Shown: positions 35,094-44,795, numbered from the stretch's first letter. The stretch: DNA of 64,000 nucleotides from Legionella geestiana (GCF_004571195.1 NZ_CP038271.1:1-64000); one strand, 5' to 3'. Translations and numbers: made by a program. The notes: generated from the sequence alone by a model not told the origin.

Positions 35094-35790
35094 AACCGGG
35101 AACGGCTATCCGCTGGTTCTCTTTCATGGCTGGGCGTTTGACAGCCGCGTCTGGACACCGCTTCTGCCGCGTCTTACCGAGCGTTTTACGCTCTATCTTG
35201 TGGACTTGCCAGGGTTTGGGCAATCCTCTCTGATGTCGTGGGAGGCTTTTTGCGAGGCACTTATTCATCAGTTGCCGGCATCCTTTGCGCTCGGCGGGTG
35301 GTCGATGGGAGGACTTTACGCACTTCGTTTTGCACACGCATTTGCAGAAAGGGTATCGCATCTCCTGGGAATTGCCACATCTCCCTTTTTTATGAAAGAA
35401 GACGATTGGCCGGGCATTGAGCCAGTTGTCATTGAAGGATTTTTGCAAAAGCTTGAGCACGCGCCTTCGCAGGTATTACATGATTTTGTAAGCCTGCAGG
35501 CACGTGGTCGCGTGATGCCTGAACTGCCAGCTGATAATTGTCCGAAAGCCCTGCGAGAAGGGCTGCATATACTCGCCTCGTGGGATTATCGGGAGGCGCT
35601 TTCAGACCTCGCTCTGCCAACGTCCTACCTTTTTGGACGGCTTGATGCGATTACCCCGGTCGAGGTACTGGAGGCCATGCGTGCGCGCTACCCAGGAATA
35701 GGCTTCACGCTCTTTCCAAGAGCCGGCCATATGCCATTTCTATCGCATGCAGAAGAATTTGTAGCGCACGTGGAGGATTTTTTACGATGA
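35074..35790 (+). CDS. bioH: Pimeloyl-ACP methyl ester esterase BioH
   Basis: BioH removes the methyl group from pimeloyl-ACP methyl ester, releasing the chain to BioF. The 238-aa alpha/beta hydrolase has LFHGWAFDSRVW (oxyanion region), nucleophile S77 in GGWSMGG, the catalytic Asp in FGRLDAITP and the His in RAGHMPFLSH. The GWSMGGL and HGW motifs are those of BioH and not a general hydrolase. It overlaps bioD by four bases. bioC, which usually lies here and makes the substrate, is absent from this operon. Confidence 0.93.
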   Translation: MTLAIHKTGNGYPLVLFHGWAFDSRVWTPLLPRLTERFTLYLVDLPGFGQSSLMSWEAFCEALIHQLPASFALGGWSMGGLYALRFAHAFAERVSHLLGIATSPFFMKEDDWPGIEPVVIEGFLQKLEHAPSQVLHDFVSLQARGRVMPELPADNCPKALREGLHILASWDYREALSDLALPTSYLFGRLDAITPVEVLEAMRARYPGIGFTLFPRAGHMPFLSHAEEFVAHVEDFLR

Positions 35791-36437
35791 AACGGTATTT
35801 TATTACGGGAACTGACACCAATTGCGGTAAGACGCACGCCGCTTGTACGCTGCTCGCTTACTGGAACGAGCAGGGTGTGCGTGCCATCGGGTTTAAGCCT
35901 GTTGCCAGTGGATGCCGGGTGGAAGGGGGGCAATGCATCAGTGACGATGCTGAAGCACTTGCACAATTCGGCATGCATGCATCAGCGCGCGTATTTCGCT
36001 TTGAACCGCCAGTTTCACCGCACATTGCGGCAGAACGTGCGGGTGTGTCCCTTCGTGCTGTAGATGTGGCCACCTCCTGCAATGAAGCAGCGCCGCCTGA
36101 TACCGAAGTGCTGCTGGTTGAGGGCGCCGGCGGCCTGATGGTGCCGCTTAATGCGCAGGAAACCTGGCTGCATTTTCTGAAAATCACTAAAATGCCGGTT
36201 ATTCTCGTTATTGGGATGCGTCTTGGCTGCCTGAATCACGCGCTGTTGACGGCGCGCGTTCTTCAGGAGGAGCATATTGACTGTGCTGGCTGGATTGCCA
36301 ACTGGATAGACAAAGACATGCTCGAACCTCAGGAAAATTATAAAACCCTGCTGGAAATGATGCCTTTCCCATTGCTTGGAGAAATTGCTTTTAATGGGAA
36401 GCTGTCAGCCGCGCCTCAGGGTAAAATCATACTTTGA
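35787..36437 (+). CDS. bioD: Dethiobiotin synthetase BioD
   Basis: BioD closes the ureido ring of dethiobiotin from DAPA, CO2 and ATP. The 216-aa protein begins with the P-loop RYFITGTDTNCGKT and has the GFKPVASGC segment and VEGAGGLMVPL (P-loop 2 region). The C-terminus (LGEIAFNGKLSAAPQGKI) is somewhat divergent. ATG 35787 overlaps the bioH stop. It is the last gene of bioBFHD and is followed by a palindromic repeat element. Confidence 0.95.
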   Translation: MKRYFITGTDTNCGKTHAACTLLAYWNEQGVRAIGFKPVASGCRVEGGQCISDDAEALAQFGMHASARVFRFEPPVSPHIAAERAGVSLRAVDVATSCNEAAPPDTEVLLVEGAGGLMVPLNAQETWLHFLKITKMPVILVIGMRLGCLNHALLTARVLQEEHIDCAGWIANWIDKDMLEPQENYKTLLEMMPFPLLGEIAFNGKLSAAPQGKIIL

Positions 36438-36472
36438 GCTGTAAATACTCACTTCGGTATTTGCTTGTGTCC

Positions 36473-36864
36473 TCCCCGCGCAGGCGCTGAGGAATTCCGA
36501 CAAATTTTTGTACAACGAGCATGCGGGTTCCGAACCATGCATTAGCTCCGTGCCACACCCCGAATGGGTCCCCGCCTGCGCGGGGAAGACAATGTGGGAG
36601 AGATTTTGGCCTCCGCACACACCCCGAATCCTGTCATTCCCGCGCAGGCGGGAACCCATCCCTGTATTGGCACTGTGCTTTTTCAGGGATAGTTCCCTGC
36701 CTCCCGCGCCGGGTGATCCCGATTCTTTTTTTGCGAAAAATAACGCGATCACGGATTTGTATGCACTTCAAGTTCTCAGAAACTCATCAAAGCCTTGTCT
36801 GCGCTGGTTGAAACTGGCCCGCTGTACAAAAATATGTCGGGATTCCTCAGCGCGCAGGCGGGGA
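36473..36864. repeat. 392-bp non-coding element with 42-bp terminal inverted repeats
   Basis: The 42-bp ends (36473-36514 and 36823-36864) are inverted copies matching at 36 of 42 positions; most differences fall in a CG-rich palindrome. The 659-bp gap 36438-37096 contains no credible gene. The centre contains a 121-bp core (36545-36665) found again inverted at 47157-47277, made of CG-rich hairpins such as CCCGCGCAGGCGGG. It resembles a MITE-like or REP/BIME element. No transposase is nearby. Confidence 0.75.
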
Positions 36865-37022
36865 ACTATTTACGGAGTTAAATCCTTACTGTGTTTGATT
36901 AGGGTTCATATAAGACCCTAATGAAGCCCCGTCTGTGCGGTGCTGAAACCGGCAAGGCAAGTGGTTTATCTGCTTCAAATACAAAAATAGTGTAATCCTG
37001 CTCTGAGCCGCGCCAGGAACGA

Positions 37023-37052
37023 TTGTGGCAAGCCTCTGATTTATGTTATGAT
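37023..37052 (+). promoter_or_regulatory. Putative fmdB promoter
   Basis: TTGTGG at 37023-37028 is 18 bp before TATGAT at 37047-37052. The fmdB ATG follows 45 bp later with GGAGT before it. Confidence 0.4.
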
Positions 37053-37096
37053 ATGCAGTTGTTCAAAGCGTTCATTGTCTTGTTCGGAGTAGTGAG

Positions 37097-37336
37097 ATGC
37101 CCATTTACGAATATCAGTGCAGCGGGTGTAACCACCATTTTGACTTGATGCAAAAGATGAGTGATAAACCCGTGACACAGTGTCCAAAATGTTTTGAGCA
37201 AACGGCAGTACGTCTGGTTTCAGCGCCTTCTTTCCAACTGAAGGGTACTGGCTGGTATGCAACCGATTATAAAAAACCCGCTTCTGATACCAGCGGCAGT
37301 TCAGGCAGTGACTCCGGCGGTAAAAAAGACGCATAA
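37097..37336 (+). CDS. FmdB-family zinc-ribbon protein, 79 aa
   Basis: Small zinc-ribbon protein: MPIYEYQCSGCNHHFD and QCPKCFE provide two CxxC pairs for one Zn. The C-terminus is a Ser/Gly-rich tail (DTSGSSGSDSGGKK). FmdB-type proteins are often encoded upstream of aspS in gammaproteobacteria; their role is unclear, possibly regulatory. The stop codon lies in the loop of the following terminator. Confidence 0.9.
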   Translation: MPIYEYQCSGCNHHFDLMQKMSDKPVTQCPKCFEQTAVRLVSAPSFQLKGTGWYATDYKKPASDTSGSSGSDSGGKKDA

Positions 37337-37349
37337 TCGCGTCTTTTTT
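37322..37349 (+). terminator. Rho-independent terminator of fmdB
   Basis: AAAAAAGACGC (37322-37332) pairs with GCGTCTTTTTT (37339-37349) around ATAATC. The A/T arms make it usable in either orientation. The fmdB stop TAA is in the loop, so the last codons form the stem. It separates fmdB from aspS, 62 bp later. Confidence 0.85.
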
Positions 37350-37411
37350 ATTCGCAAGATTTTTTTCGAGAATTTTCTGTGGTTGACACAGAACCGGTAT
37401 ACAGGTAGAGC

Positions 37412-39193
37412 ATGCGCACACATTATTGCACAGAGATAAACGAAGCGCTGGTTTCACAGGAAATCAGTATATGCGGCTGGGTGAACAGTTGCCGTCTGCT
37501 TGGCGATGTCATTTTCCTCGTAGTGCGCGATCGCTCTGGAATTTTGCAGGTGGTGTGTGAACCCGCACTTGAGGCCGTTTTTCGTGAAGCGCAGAAGCTG
37601 CGGCACGAATACGTGGTGCGTGTAACAGGCAGTGTGCGAGCGCGTCCTGAGGGAATGCGCAATACCTTGATGCAGACCGGCGGTGTTGAGGTTGTGGCGA
37701 GTGCCATTGAAATTCTTGCCGTCTCCCCGCCGCTGCCCTTCCTGCCGGATGAACACCAGACGGTCAGTGATGATATCCGCTACCGCTACCGTTACCTCGA
37801 CCTGCGCCGTGAAACCATGCAGAAAAGCCTCATGCTGCGACACCGCCTGAGTCAGTCTATCCGAGAATTTCTTAATGCCCGGGGCTTTCTTGACATTGAA
37901 ACACCGATGCTGACCAAAGCCACACCAGAGGGCGCACGTGATTATCTCGTGCCTTCGCGCGTTCATCCTGGTGAGTTTTATGCGCTGCCTCAGTCGCCCC
38001 AGCTTTTTAAACAACTGTTGATGGTTTCAGGCTTTGACCGCTATTACCAGATTGTGCGCTGTTTCCGTGACGAAGACCTGCGTGCCGACCGCCAGCCTGA
38101 GTTTACGCAGCTTGATATTGAAATGTCGTTTATCGATGAGTCGGTTATTCAGAAGCTTATTGAAGGTCTTTTGCAGCATGTGTTCGCAGCGGTGCTTGAT
38201 GTTCAGCTGCCTTCAGAGCTGCCGCGCATGACCTATGCCGAGGCCATGCGCCGTTTCGGCAGTGACAAGCCCGACCTTCGCAACCCGCTTGAGCTGTTGG
38301 ATGTTGCTGATATCGTTAAAGACTCAGATTTTGCTGTCTTCAAGACCGCCGCAGAAGATGCCGAAGGGCGGGTAGCTGCCATTCGTCTGCCGGGTGGTGC
38401 GTCCATGAGCCGTAAGGACCTGGATGCGCTGGTGACTTTTGTCGGCCAGTATGGCGCCAAAGGGCTCGCATCTATCAAAGTCAACGACAGGCACGCCGGT
38501 ATGGAAGGGCTGCAATCGCCTGTTCTTAAGTTTTTATCGCCCGAATTGGTTGAGAGTTTGCTCGTTCGCACAGGAGCGGAAACAGGCGACATGCTCTTTT
38601 TTGGCGCCGGAAAAGCCTTTATGGTGAATGAGTCTATGGGCGCGCTGCGTACACGTCTTGCGCAGGATTTCAATTTGATTAAAGAAGGCTGGGAGCTACT
38701 TTGGGTGGTGGATTGGCCCATGTTTGAGAAAAACCCGGAAACGGGAGCGCTCTCGCCCGCACACCACCCTTTCACCTCTCCGCAGGACACGCATCCTGAG
38801 TCTCTGCGCGCGAACCCGGGCGAGAGCCTCGCCAAAGCCTATGACATTGTCATCAACGGGTATGAAATTGGAGGCGGCTCCATTCGCATTCATAATCAGG
38901 AACTGCAACAGGCGGTTTTTGATCTTATCGGTATTGATGAGCACTGTGCGCGTGAAAAGTTTGGCTTCTTGCTGGATGCGCTGCAGTATGGCTGTCCGCC
39001 TCACGGTGGAATCGCCCTGGGGCTTGATCGCCTCGCAATGCTGATGACTGGCTCTTCATCCATCAGAGATGTCATTGCGTTTCCAAAAACGCAGTCTGCA
39101 TCCTGCCTTTTGACCAATGCGCCTTCTGTAATTGCAGAAGCGCAATTAGAAGAATTGGGGGTACGTCTTGCCAGAACGCGAAACGAGAGTTAA
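37412..39193 (+). CDS. aspS: Aspartyl-tRNA synthetase
   Basis: Class IIb synthetase charging tRNA-Asp, 593 aa as expected for the bacterial type. Order: N-terminal OB anticodon-binding domain ([21 protein letters not shown]), class II motif 1 (FLDIETPML), motif 2 ([20 protein letters not shown]), the bacterial insertion (GAD) domain, and motif 3 ([13 protein letters not shown]). An ATG at 37412 was chosen; a TTGACA 30 bp before it has no correctly spaced -10. It is followed by the overlapping MscS gene. Confidence 0.97.
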   Translation: MRTHYCTEINEALVSQEISICGWVNSCRLLGDVIFLVVRDRSGILQVVCEPALEAVFREAQKLRHEYVVRVTGSVRARPEGMRNTLMQTGGVEVVASAIEILAVSPPLPFLPDEHQTVSDDIRYRYRYLDLRRETMQKSLMLRHRLSQSIREFLNARGFLDIETPMLTKATPEGARDYLVPSRVHPGEFYALPQSPQLFKQLLMVSGFDRYYQIVRCFRDEDLRADRQPEFTQLDIEMSFIDESVIQKLIEGLLQHVFAAVLDVQLPSELPRMTYAEAMRRFGSDKPDLRNPLELLDVADIVKDSDFAVFKTAAEDAEGRVAAIRLPGGASMSRKDLDALVTFVGQYGAKGLASIKVNDRHAGMEGLQSPVLKFLSPELVESLLVRTGAETGDMLFFGAGKAFMVNESMGALRTRLAQDFNLIKEGWELLWVVDWPMFEKNPETGALSPAHHPFTSPQDTHPESLRANPGESLAKAYDIVINGYEIGGGSIRIHNQELQQAVFDLIGIDEHCAREKFGFLLDALQYGCPPHGGIALGLDRLAMLMTGSSSIRDVIAFPKTQSASCLLTNAPSVIAEAQLEELGVRLARTRNES

Positions 39194-42131
39194 TCATAAC
39201 GGCAAAAGTGTAGCGGCACGACTGGCGGGCGTCTTTCTCTCGCTTGTTATTGTGGTGTCCGGTCTTTTGCCGTCTGCGATTGCTTTTGCCAGCGCGCGTA
39301 GTGGTTCTGGAGAGATGATTGAATACCTGACGCAGGAAAAGATGCGCCTTGGTATCGCCCTTAATGCCGCCGGTCTGTTTTCAGCGGCGAAAGATGCTGA
39401 TGAACTTAAAAAACAGCAGGAAGAAAATGCAGCCCGACAGAGCGTTAACCTTGCCGGCATTAATACGCTTGAAGGCTTTTTGCAAAGCCAGACTGAACGC
39501 CTTTTAGAGCTCACGGCCCGCCTGAAAACACTGCAGCAGTCGGTTTCCCCGACACGCGGTGACGCGGCTGAAGCCAGAGAGCGCATCAACGCCCTTATCA
39601 CTGAAAGTGAAATTGTCAAAAAAAGCATTGCGTTGATTCGCGAAGATTTGGAGATGTCGCAGCAGTATCAAGAGATTATTCGCGCCGAACGCCGCATGCT
39701 GGCTATTCAGGATGCGCGTTTTGCGCTGCATCGCGAGCTCGATGCACTGCGTGCTAAAGAGCGCGAGATTGAATCCGTTATTAACACCCGTCTTGCGGGC
39801 AACATCGCATTGCAGAATGCTGAAAAATCAGCGAATGGACCCGGAGTCGCGCGAGGTACCGAGACGCGCATTCTTCTGAATAACCAGATGATTCGACTCA
39901 TGCAGGATGAGCTGTTGGAAATCAGCCTGCAGAAAAAGCTCGCAAAAGCCGATTTTCAGTTATTTAAAAATGCCGATTTGCGGACACTCGAAGCGGTTAA
40001 CGACATTTACAGTTCCTCCATTACCCGACTGCAGGCACTTGAAGCGTCACTTAAGCAGCGCATCTCATTAATTGAGGGAATTATTCCCGGCATCTCGTCC
40101 CCGGCTCTTGCAAATGAAGCCCGCGCGGTTCTTACCAAAACACGCGCACGTCTTGAGGAAGTCGGAATTCAGCAGCAGACGCTTGGGGAAGATCTTGAAA
40201 ACCGCCAGCAGCAGGTGAGTCAGCAACTCTCGGCGCGCAAAAGCCTTGGCGGGTACGGTTTTGAGCGCTGGCCAGACATTGCCAGTGAATTTGCGCGCAT
40301 TCCGGCGCAGTTTTACGAGTATTTAAAATCGCTTTTTTTACGCGTGAGTGATAACTATCTCTGGCTTGATACATGGCCTGCGGCCATGCTCTGGCTGAGT
40401 CTACTGGTTTTTGGTGCCTCTTCTGCCGGGCTTTGGCATGTCTTGCGCCGTATGACTGGCGCCAAAACACGTCAGCGTCTTTCGGGTCATCTTTTTCAGG
40501 CGGTGCTGCTGCTTTTTAGCCGTAACCTTCCGTGGCTGGCCATTGCCGGTTCTTTTTGGCTCGTTTTCTGGCAATGCCATGTTCCGATGATTAACTATCA
40601 GGTACTGGTGAACCTCTTTGGTGTCTGGATAGTGTTTCGCGTGCTGATTCTTATCGCGCGAATGGTGTTGATGGAGCGGGTGAGTGACGCTTCTGGCCAT
40701 GATGTTCGGCTCTATCACCGCCTTCGCTGGCTGCTGCTGGTTGGCGGTTGGATAACTGGTCTCGTGGTTTTCAGTCATCTATTACCGCTTGGCGATAAAT
40801 TGCAGGAACTTTTTAACCGCTTCTTTATGGTGTTTTTGCTGGCGGTGTCGGTATTGCTCTGGAAAAGCCGCGAAGTGGTGTCCTGGCTTTTAATGCCTGT
40901 ACGGCGCATGCGCAAGCGTTATTTCCGTAACGCCATTACTTTGCTGACCCTTCTGGCGCCACTTACGCTCTTTGTAACCGCCATGACGGGGTTGCTGGGA
41001 TATGTGAACCTCGCATGGACCATGAGCCAGTATGAAGTGTATTTTTTACTGGTGCTTGTAACTTCAGTACTTTTGCGTGGTGTCCTTCTTGATGGCATGG
41101 AACTCTTGTCGGAATGGATGGTATCGTCTCTCCAAAATGGCTGGGTGTATATTGAGCTGGTGCTGAAACCGCTTGATAAGGTGCTTCGTCTCGCGCTCTT
41201 TGGGCTTTGTGTGTGGATGCTCTTTCGCATTATGGGCTGGAACGCAGATTCCGAAGTGACGGCGCAACTGCTCGCCATAGCCCGCTATCCTTTTGTTGAT
41301 ATTTCCGGTGTGAAAATCACCCTTTTCAGCACGCTGGAATTTATGGTGCTGCTCTCGGTCGTTGCGTGGGCGTCCAAGTGGACACGTGAATTTTCGTGGC
41401 GCTGGCTGTATCGCAACGCACGAGACGCCGGTATTCGCAACAGCCTTTCAGTGTTTACCCAGTATGCAGTGATTCTGATTGGCGGTTTTATTGCGGTGCG
41501 TGTTCTCGGCTTTGATTTTGCCGGGCTGTCCATGGTACTTGGGGGGCTGGCGGTCGGTATGGGATTTGGACTGCGTGATTTTGCGAGTAATGTGGTTGGC
41601 GGATTGATGCTGCTTATCGAGCGGCCAGTGCGCGAGGGCGACCTTGTGACCATTGGTACGCACGAAGGGCGCGTCGCACACATTGGCATTCGCTCCATGC
41701 GGGTGTCGTCCTGGGATAACATGGAAGTAGTGATACCCAATGCTGAAACCTTTAATAAACCTTTTACCAACTGGACCCACCAGGACAGTATTGTGCGCAC
41801 AGTGGTGCCGGTGCGTGTCAGTCGTACCGATAATCCACGGATAGTCCAGCAGCTGCTTTTGGATGCCCTTGCCGATATTGAAGAAATTTTATCTGAACCA
41901 CCGCCGCAGGCATTAATGACGCAGATTGATGATGCGCTCATTGGTTTTGAAGTGCGTTATTTTATCAACGTTGAAAAACACACGCGCTTTGAAGTGCGCT
42001 CAAAACTGTTGTTTTCGATTACCGAAAAATTCCGTGCGGCGAACATCCAGCCTCCCATACCGCCGATGCGCGTGGAGTTGAAAGATAATGAACACCTCTG
42101 GTTTCCAAAGGAGAACGCCGCCACAGAGTGA
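39168..42131 (+). CDS. Large mechanosensitive channel, MscS/MscK family (987 aa)
   Basis: The 987-aa protein begins at TTG 39168 after GGGGG, inside aspS; no ATG or GTG precedes the signal peptide. It has an N-terminal signal peptide (ending near AIAFASA), about 350 residues of periplasmic coiled coil, roughly ten membrane segments, and a C-terminal MscS core with [21 protein letters not shown] (pore helix) followed by the beta domain [15 protein letters not shown]. MscK/YbiO-type channels open under hypo-osmotic shock. Ion selectivity and the exact subgroup cannot be assigned. mutH starts 44 bp before its end. Confidence 0.88.
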   Translation: MPERETRVNHNGKSVAARLAGVFLSLVIVVSGLLPSAIAFASARSGSGEMIEYLTQEKMRLGIALNAAGLFSAAKDADELKKQQEENAARQSVNLAGINTLEGFLQSQTERLLELTARLKTLQQSVSPTRGDAAEARERINALITESEIVKKSIALIREDLEMSQQYQEIIRAERRMLAIQDARFALHRELDALRAKEREIESVINTRLAGNIALQNAEKSANGPGVARGTETRILLNNQMIRLMQDELLEISLQKKLAKADFQLFKNADLRTLEAVNDIYSSSITRLQALEASLKQRISLIEGIIPGISSPALANEARAVLTKTRARLEEVGIQQQTLGEDLENRQQQVSQQLSARKSLGGYGFERWPDIASEFARIPAQFYEYLKSLFLRVSDNYLWLDTWPAAMLWLSLLVFGASSAGLWHVLRRMTGAKTRQRLSGHLFQAVLLLFSRNLPWLAIAGSFWLVFWQCHVPMINYQVLVNLFGVWIVFRVLILIARMVLMERVSDASGHDVRLYHRLRWLLLVGGWITGLVVFSHLLPLGDKLQELFNRFFMVFLLAVSVLLWKSREVVSWLLMPVRRMRKRYFRNAITLLTLLAPLTLFVTAMTGLLGYVNLAWTMSQYEVYFLLVLVTSVLLRGVLLDGMELLSEWMVSSLQNGWVYIELVLKPLDKVLRLALFGLCVWMLFRIMGWNADSEVTAQLLAIARYPFVDISGVKITLFSTLEFMVLLSVVAWASKWTREFSWRWLYRNARDAGIRNSLSVFTQYAVILIGGFIAVRVLGFDFAGLSMVLGGLAVGMGFGLRDFASNVVGGLMLLIERPVREGDLVTIGTHEGRVAHIGIRSMRVSSWDNMEVVIPNAETFNKPFTNWTHQDSIVRTVVPVRVSRTDNPRIVQQLLLDALADIEEILSEPPPQALMTQIDDALIGFEVRYFINVEKHTRFEVRSKLLFSITEKFRAANIQPPIPPMRVELKDNEHLWFPKENAATE

Positions 42132-42768
42132 AGAGGAGCTGCTCGCGCGCGCTAATGCCATCACCGGCATGAGCTTCGCGCAGGTTGCCTCAATCCTCGG
42201 GATTCATTTGCCTGCTTCATCTGCCGCCGGCAAGGGCTGGCTGGGTGGTGCGCTTGAGCGTCTGCTTGGCAGCAGCGCCGGCTCGAAAGCAGAGCCTGAC
42301 TTTGTGGAACTTGGCATTGAACTTAAAACCCTCCCGTTAAAGGCGTCTTACAAGCCTGCTGAATCAACATTTGTCACTACGCTGCACCTTTCGTCCCTTA
42401 ACGAACAGACCTGGGAAACATCGAGCTGTTTTGCCAAACTTCGGCGCGTGCTGTGGTTTCCGGTGGAAGGTGAGCGCAGTATTCCCTTTTCTGAGCGGCG
42501 CATTGGCGCGCCCATTTTATGGAGTCCGAGTCCTGAGGAGGAAGGCATTCTTTCCCGTGACTGGCAGGAGCTCACGCTGATGGCCTCAACCGGGCGCCTT
42601 GAAGAAATTCATGCGGGCCTTGGCGAGTACCTGCAAATTCGCCCCAAAGCCGCTAACAATCAGGCGCTGGTGTTAGGTTATGACGCCACCGGACAATGCA
42701 TCCGCACCCTGCCAAGGGGCTTTTATCTACGCCCCTCATTTACAGCGCGCATATTGCGTACTGCATAA
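42088..42768 (+). CDS. mutH: DNA mismatch repair endonuclease MutH
   Basis: MutH nicks the unmethylated strand at hemimethylated GATC during mismatch repair. The 226-aa protein has the catalytic D-x-E-x-K motif: DFVELGIELKTLP, with the Asp and the later Glu and Lys. Also LDRAN-like ARANAITGMSF at the N-terminus and GKGWLGGALERLLG match the family. Its presence implies Dam methylation in this organism, uncommon outside enteric-type gammaproteobacteria but known in Legionella relatives. Starts inside the MscS gene. Confidence 0.93.
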   Translation: MNTSGFQRRTPPQSEEELLARANAITGMSFAQVASILGIHLPASSAAGKGWLGGALERLLGSSAGSKAEPDFVELGIELKTLPLKASYKPAESTFVTTLHLSSLNEQTWETSSCFAKLRRVLWFPVEGERSIPFSERRIGAPILWSPSPEEEGILSRDWQELTLMASTGRLEEIHAGLGEYLQIRPKAANNQALVLGYDATGQCIRTLPRGFYLRPSFTARILRTA

Positions 42769-42790
42769 GAGAGTATTTAATGGGCTTTGC

Positions 42791-43080
42791 AGGCCTGGCT
42801 GAGTGCCGCGAAGCCTGGAATCGGATATCCTTTCATGCATCCATCCCCGCGCTTATCAGCGCAGGCTACGGCGTCGTTGCTCATTAAAATGTCATTAAAA
42901 ACAACATATTAGATGTGGGCTGGGCTGAGTGCCGCGAAGCCCGGCATCGGGTATCCTTTTATGTATCCATCCCCGCGCTTATCAGCGCAGGCTACGGCAC
43001 CGTTGCTCATTGAAATGTCATTAAAAACAAAATATTAGATGTAGGCTGGGTTGAGCGCAGCGAAGCCTGGCATCAGATAT
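42791..43080. repeat. Tandem 126-bp intergenic repeat, 2.3 copies
   Basis: Units begin at 42791, 42917 and 43043; the first two are complete and nearly identical, the third is cut after about 38 bp. Each contains GGCTGAGTGCCGCGAAGCC and a GCGCT-TATC-AGCGC hairpin, then an A+T-rich tail (TCATTAAAAACAA). It lies between the convergent mutH and the exported Cys-rich gene. Related single copies are at 53813-53904 (inverted) and 59361-59460. No coding sequence and no spacers, so not CRISPR. Confidence 0.85.
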
Positions 43081-43118
43081 TACCAAATACCCCAATCCCA
43101 ATGGCGTGATCCATTGAT

Positions 43119-43532
43119 TTAATCAATCTCATCATCCACCAACGGATGGCAGGACCCGGGGTGTCCATCCGGTGCGCAGACAGGCGTCTTGTGCGATACA
43201 CAATACTCGCGGCTAACCTGTTCGCAGGGGTGGTGTGGTGAGCTTTGGAAAAGGGTGGCAAGACAGGTTGCCTGATTGGGAAAAATGAAGCGCTGAATGC
43301 ACCCTGGCATTTCATCGAGCGGCTTGCAGGTTCTTTTGTCGAAATCAAAACAAAACGCACTTTCCCCATAATCCCTGTTGTATGGAATGCAGGCACACCA
43401 CTGTGAAATGTCCTCATAACACCCATCTTCATCGGGCCCACACAATAAAAATTCATCAGAGGCGTTAATCGGGGTTGAAAGCGGCAGCAGTAAAGCGGCG
43501 ATAATCAGCAGATGCGAGTATTGGCGGGGCAT
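43119..43532 (-). CDS. Exported cysteine-rich protein, 137 aa
   Basis: Sec signal peptide MPRQYSHLLIIAALLLPLST, start at 43532 with AAGGAAAG upstream. The mature part has about 14 cysteines in an acidic, Pro-rich chain (LLCGPDEDGCYEDISQWCACIP, HKTPVCAPDGHPGSC), suggesting several disulfides and extracellular or periplasmic location. I do not recognise a family. It is convergent with mutH across a tandem repeat and next to a toxin-antitoxin pair, so this part of the chromosome is an accessory block. Confidence 0.7.
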   Translation of the reverse strand: MPRQYSHLLIIAALLLPLSTPINASDEFLLCGPDEDGCYEDISQWCACIPYNRDYGESAFCFDFDKRTCKPLDEMPGCIQRFIFPNQATCLATLFQSSPHHPCEQVSREYCVSHKTPVCAPDGHPGSCHPLVDDEID

Positions 43533-43604
43533 GGTGTCTTTCCTTGTGAATGTCCGTTTAGCCCTGTTGGGGCGCGGGCATTCTCACGCAAAGTGCGCCG
43601 TGCG

Positions 43605-44339
43605 TCAACACCCCAGTTCAAAAGACACTGCACCCTCAAAACGGTAGCGTTGTTTTCCATCAAGGCTGATGCGGGTGATTTCCGCCGTATCTTTGCTGGC
43701 AATGCACTGCCAGGTTTGTTGGTTTCTGATAAATTGACCGTTCTTTCTGCGAAAAACCTGCGATGTGAATGCGGCAATATTAATGGCGGGCTCTTCTGAG
43801 CGTGCCGAATAATAGCTGAAGACTTCAACACCAGCTTCGCGCATGGCGCTTCCCAGTGTCTGGCTGGTTGCGTAGGTATGGGGCGCTGAAATTACTTCGC
43901 GATGTTCGTGAAAGGGCGGTTCTGAAAGATGAATGCCACTTTCTGTTTCAAGGCGCGTTTGAAACGCAGTGAGAAGCGTTTCAACATAGCCAAGTTCAGC
44001 ACTGGTTTGTGCCAGAAAGAGTCGGCGGTACCAGCTCACTTCGGCAAAAGCGGTTTTAAGCGCAAGTGAGCCATACCAGAGTGAGGGCTCAAATGCACTC
44101 CCAAACCGCGAGCCATAATCTAGAGGCGGGTAGCGAAAGGGCGTGTAAATAAGGTAGTCGGAGCTGGGCTCAATGGCGGGTTTTGAGGACTCAATCATGG
44201 CTTCAAGGAGGTCATGCTCTTCCATGCTGTCCACGAGAAATCGTGTTGTGGAAAGGTGCTGGGCTTCCACCACACGCCAGGGGTCTGCGCTCAAGGGGCG
44301 GATGTGCGCTTCTCCCTGAAGCTGCTGCCAGAGGTTCAC
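43605..44339 (-). CDS. RES-domain toxin (244 aa)
   Basis: RES toxins degrade NAD+ by phosphorolysis (as known for MbcT-type) or ADP-ribosylate host enzymes. The 244-aa protein has the fold's conserved residues in contexts YGSRFGSAFEPSLWYGSL (Arg), TAFAEVSWYR (Glu) and FSYYSARSEEPAINIAAF (Ser). It is encoded directly behind, and translationally coupled to, an Xre/DUF2384-type antitoxin. It is longer than the minimal RES domain (about 150-180 aa), with an N-terminal extension. The pair is a typical type II system. Confidence 0.85.
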   Translation of the reverse strand: MNLWQQLQGEAHIRPLSADPWRVVEAQHLSTTRFLVDSMEEHDLLEAMIESSKPAIEPSSDYLIYTPFRYPPLDYGSRFGSAFEPSLWYGSLALKTAFAEVSWYRRLFLAQTSAELGYVETLLTAFQTRLETESGIHLSEPPFHEHREVISAPHTYATSQTLGSAMREAGVEVFSYYSARSEEPAINIAAFTSQVFRRKNGQFIRNQQTWQCIASKDTAEITRISLDGKQRYRFEGAVSFELGC

Positions 44340-44710
44340 AGTTTCCCCCGCAGAGCATCGAGGTAGCGCACCACCTCCACAAGCCCCGTCACAGTTTTTA
44401 AGGCATTAACCGGTGTGCAGCGCAGGTAATGGTTTTGCGCACGCAGCCAGCTTTGTGCTTTTTCATTGTGATTACCAACAAGCGCATTGAGGCTTCGATA
44501 CACCCGCAGGAGCAGCAGGGCAATTTCACCTTCTTTAGAATCCGGGCTAATCCATTTTTTCCCCTGGTGCATGCGGGTGGTACTGGCCTCACTGACCCCA
44601 AGGATTTCCGAAAGCTCACGCGCACTCAGGTTATAATGGGTACACATGCGCAAAAGCGCCTGGGTTAATACCCGAGGCGCTTCTGGTTGATGGATTGCTG
44701 CAAGGTTCAC
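44336..44710 (-). CDS. Xre/DUF2384-type antitoxin of the RES toxin
   Basis: The 124-aa protein has an N-terminal Xre-like helix-turn-helix (ALLRMCTHYNLSARELSEILGVSEASTTRMHQGKKW) and a C-terminal toxin-binding domain of the ParS/MbcA/Xre type (ALLLLRVYRSLNALVGNHNEKAQSWL). It starts at GTG 44710 after GGAGG and overlaps the toxin by four bases (GTGA/ATGA), antitoxin first. Autoregulation is supported by a 10-bp dyad over its promoter. Confidence 0.85.
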   Translation of the reverse strand: MNLAAIHQPEAPRVLTQALLRMCTHYNLSARELSEILGVSEASTTRMHQGKKWISPDSKEGEIALLLLRVYRSLNALVGNHNEKAQSWLRAQNHYLRCTPVNALKTVTGLVEVVRYLDALRGKL

Positions 44711-44730
44711 AAGGCACCTCCCGCTCTTTT

Positions 44731-44766
44731 AAATGTAATTTTAGTTACCATTAATTACATTTGCAA
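44731..44766 (-). promoter_or_regulatory. Toxin-antitoxin promoter with operator dyad
   Basis: AAATGTAATT (44731-44740) and AATTACATTT (44753-44762) are perfect inverted repeats with a 12-bp spacer. On the minus strand TTGCAA (44761-44766), 17 bp, then TAAAAT (44738-44743) forms a good sigma-70 promoter for the antitoxin gene. The dyad covers the -10 and spacer, as expected for repression by the antitoxin or the complex. Confidence 0.75.
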
Positions 44767-44795
44767 GTGTGAGGGTCGTAATCCATAACGACCAC

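Noticed and set aside
36438-37096. Small open frames in the gap after bioD
   Set aside because: They follow the inverted-repeat element and show no start site, domain or signal peptide.
37383-37403. TTGACA with TATACA as an aspS promoter
   Set aside because: The spacing is only 9 bp, too short for sigma-70.
42791-43080. CRISPR-like tandem repeats
   Set aside because: Units are 126 bp with no unique spacers between short repeats and no cas genes nearby.
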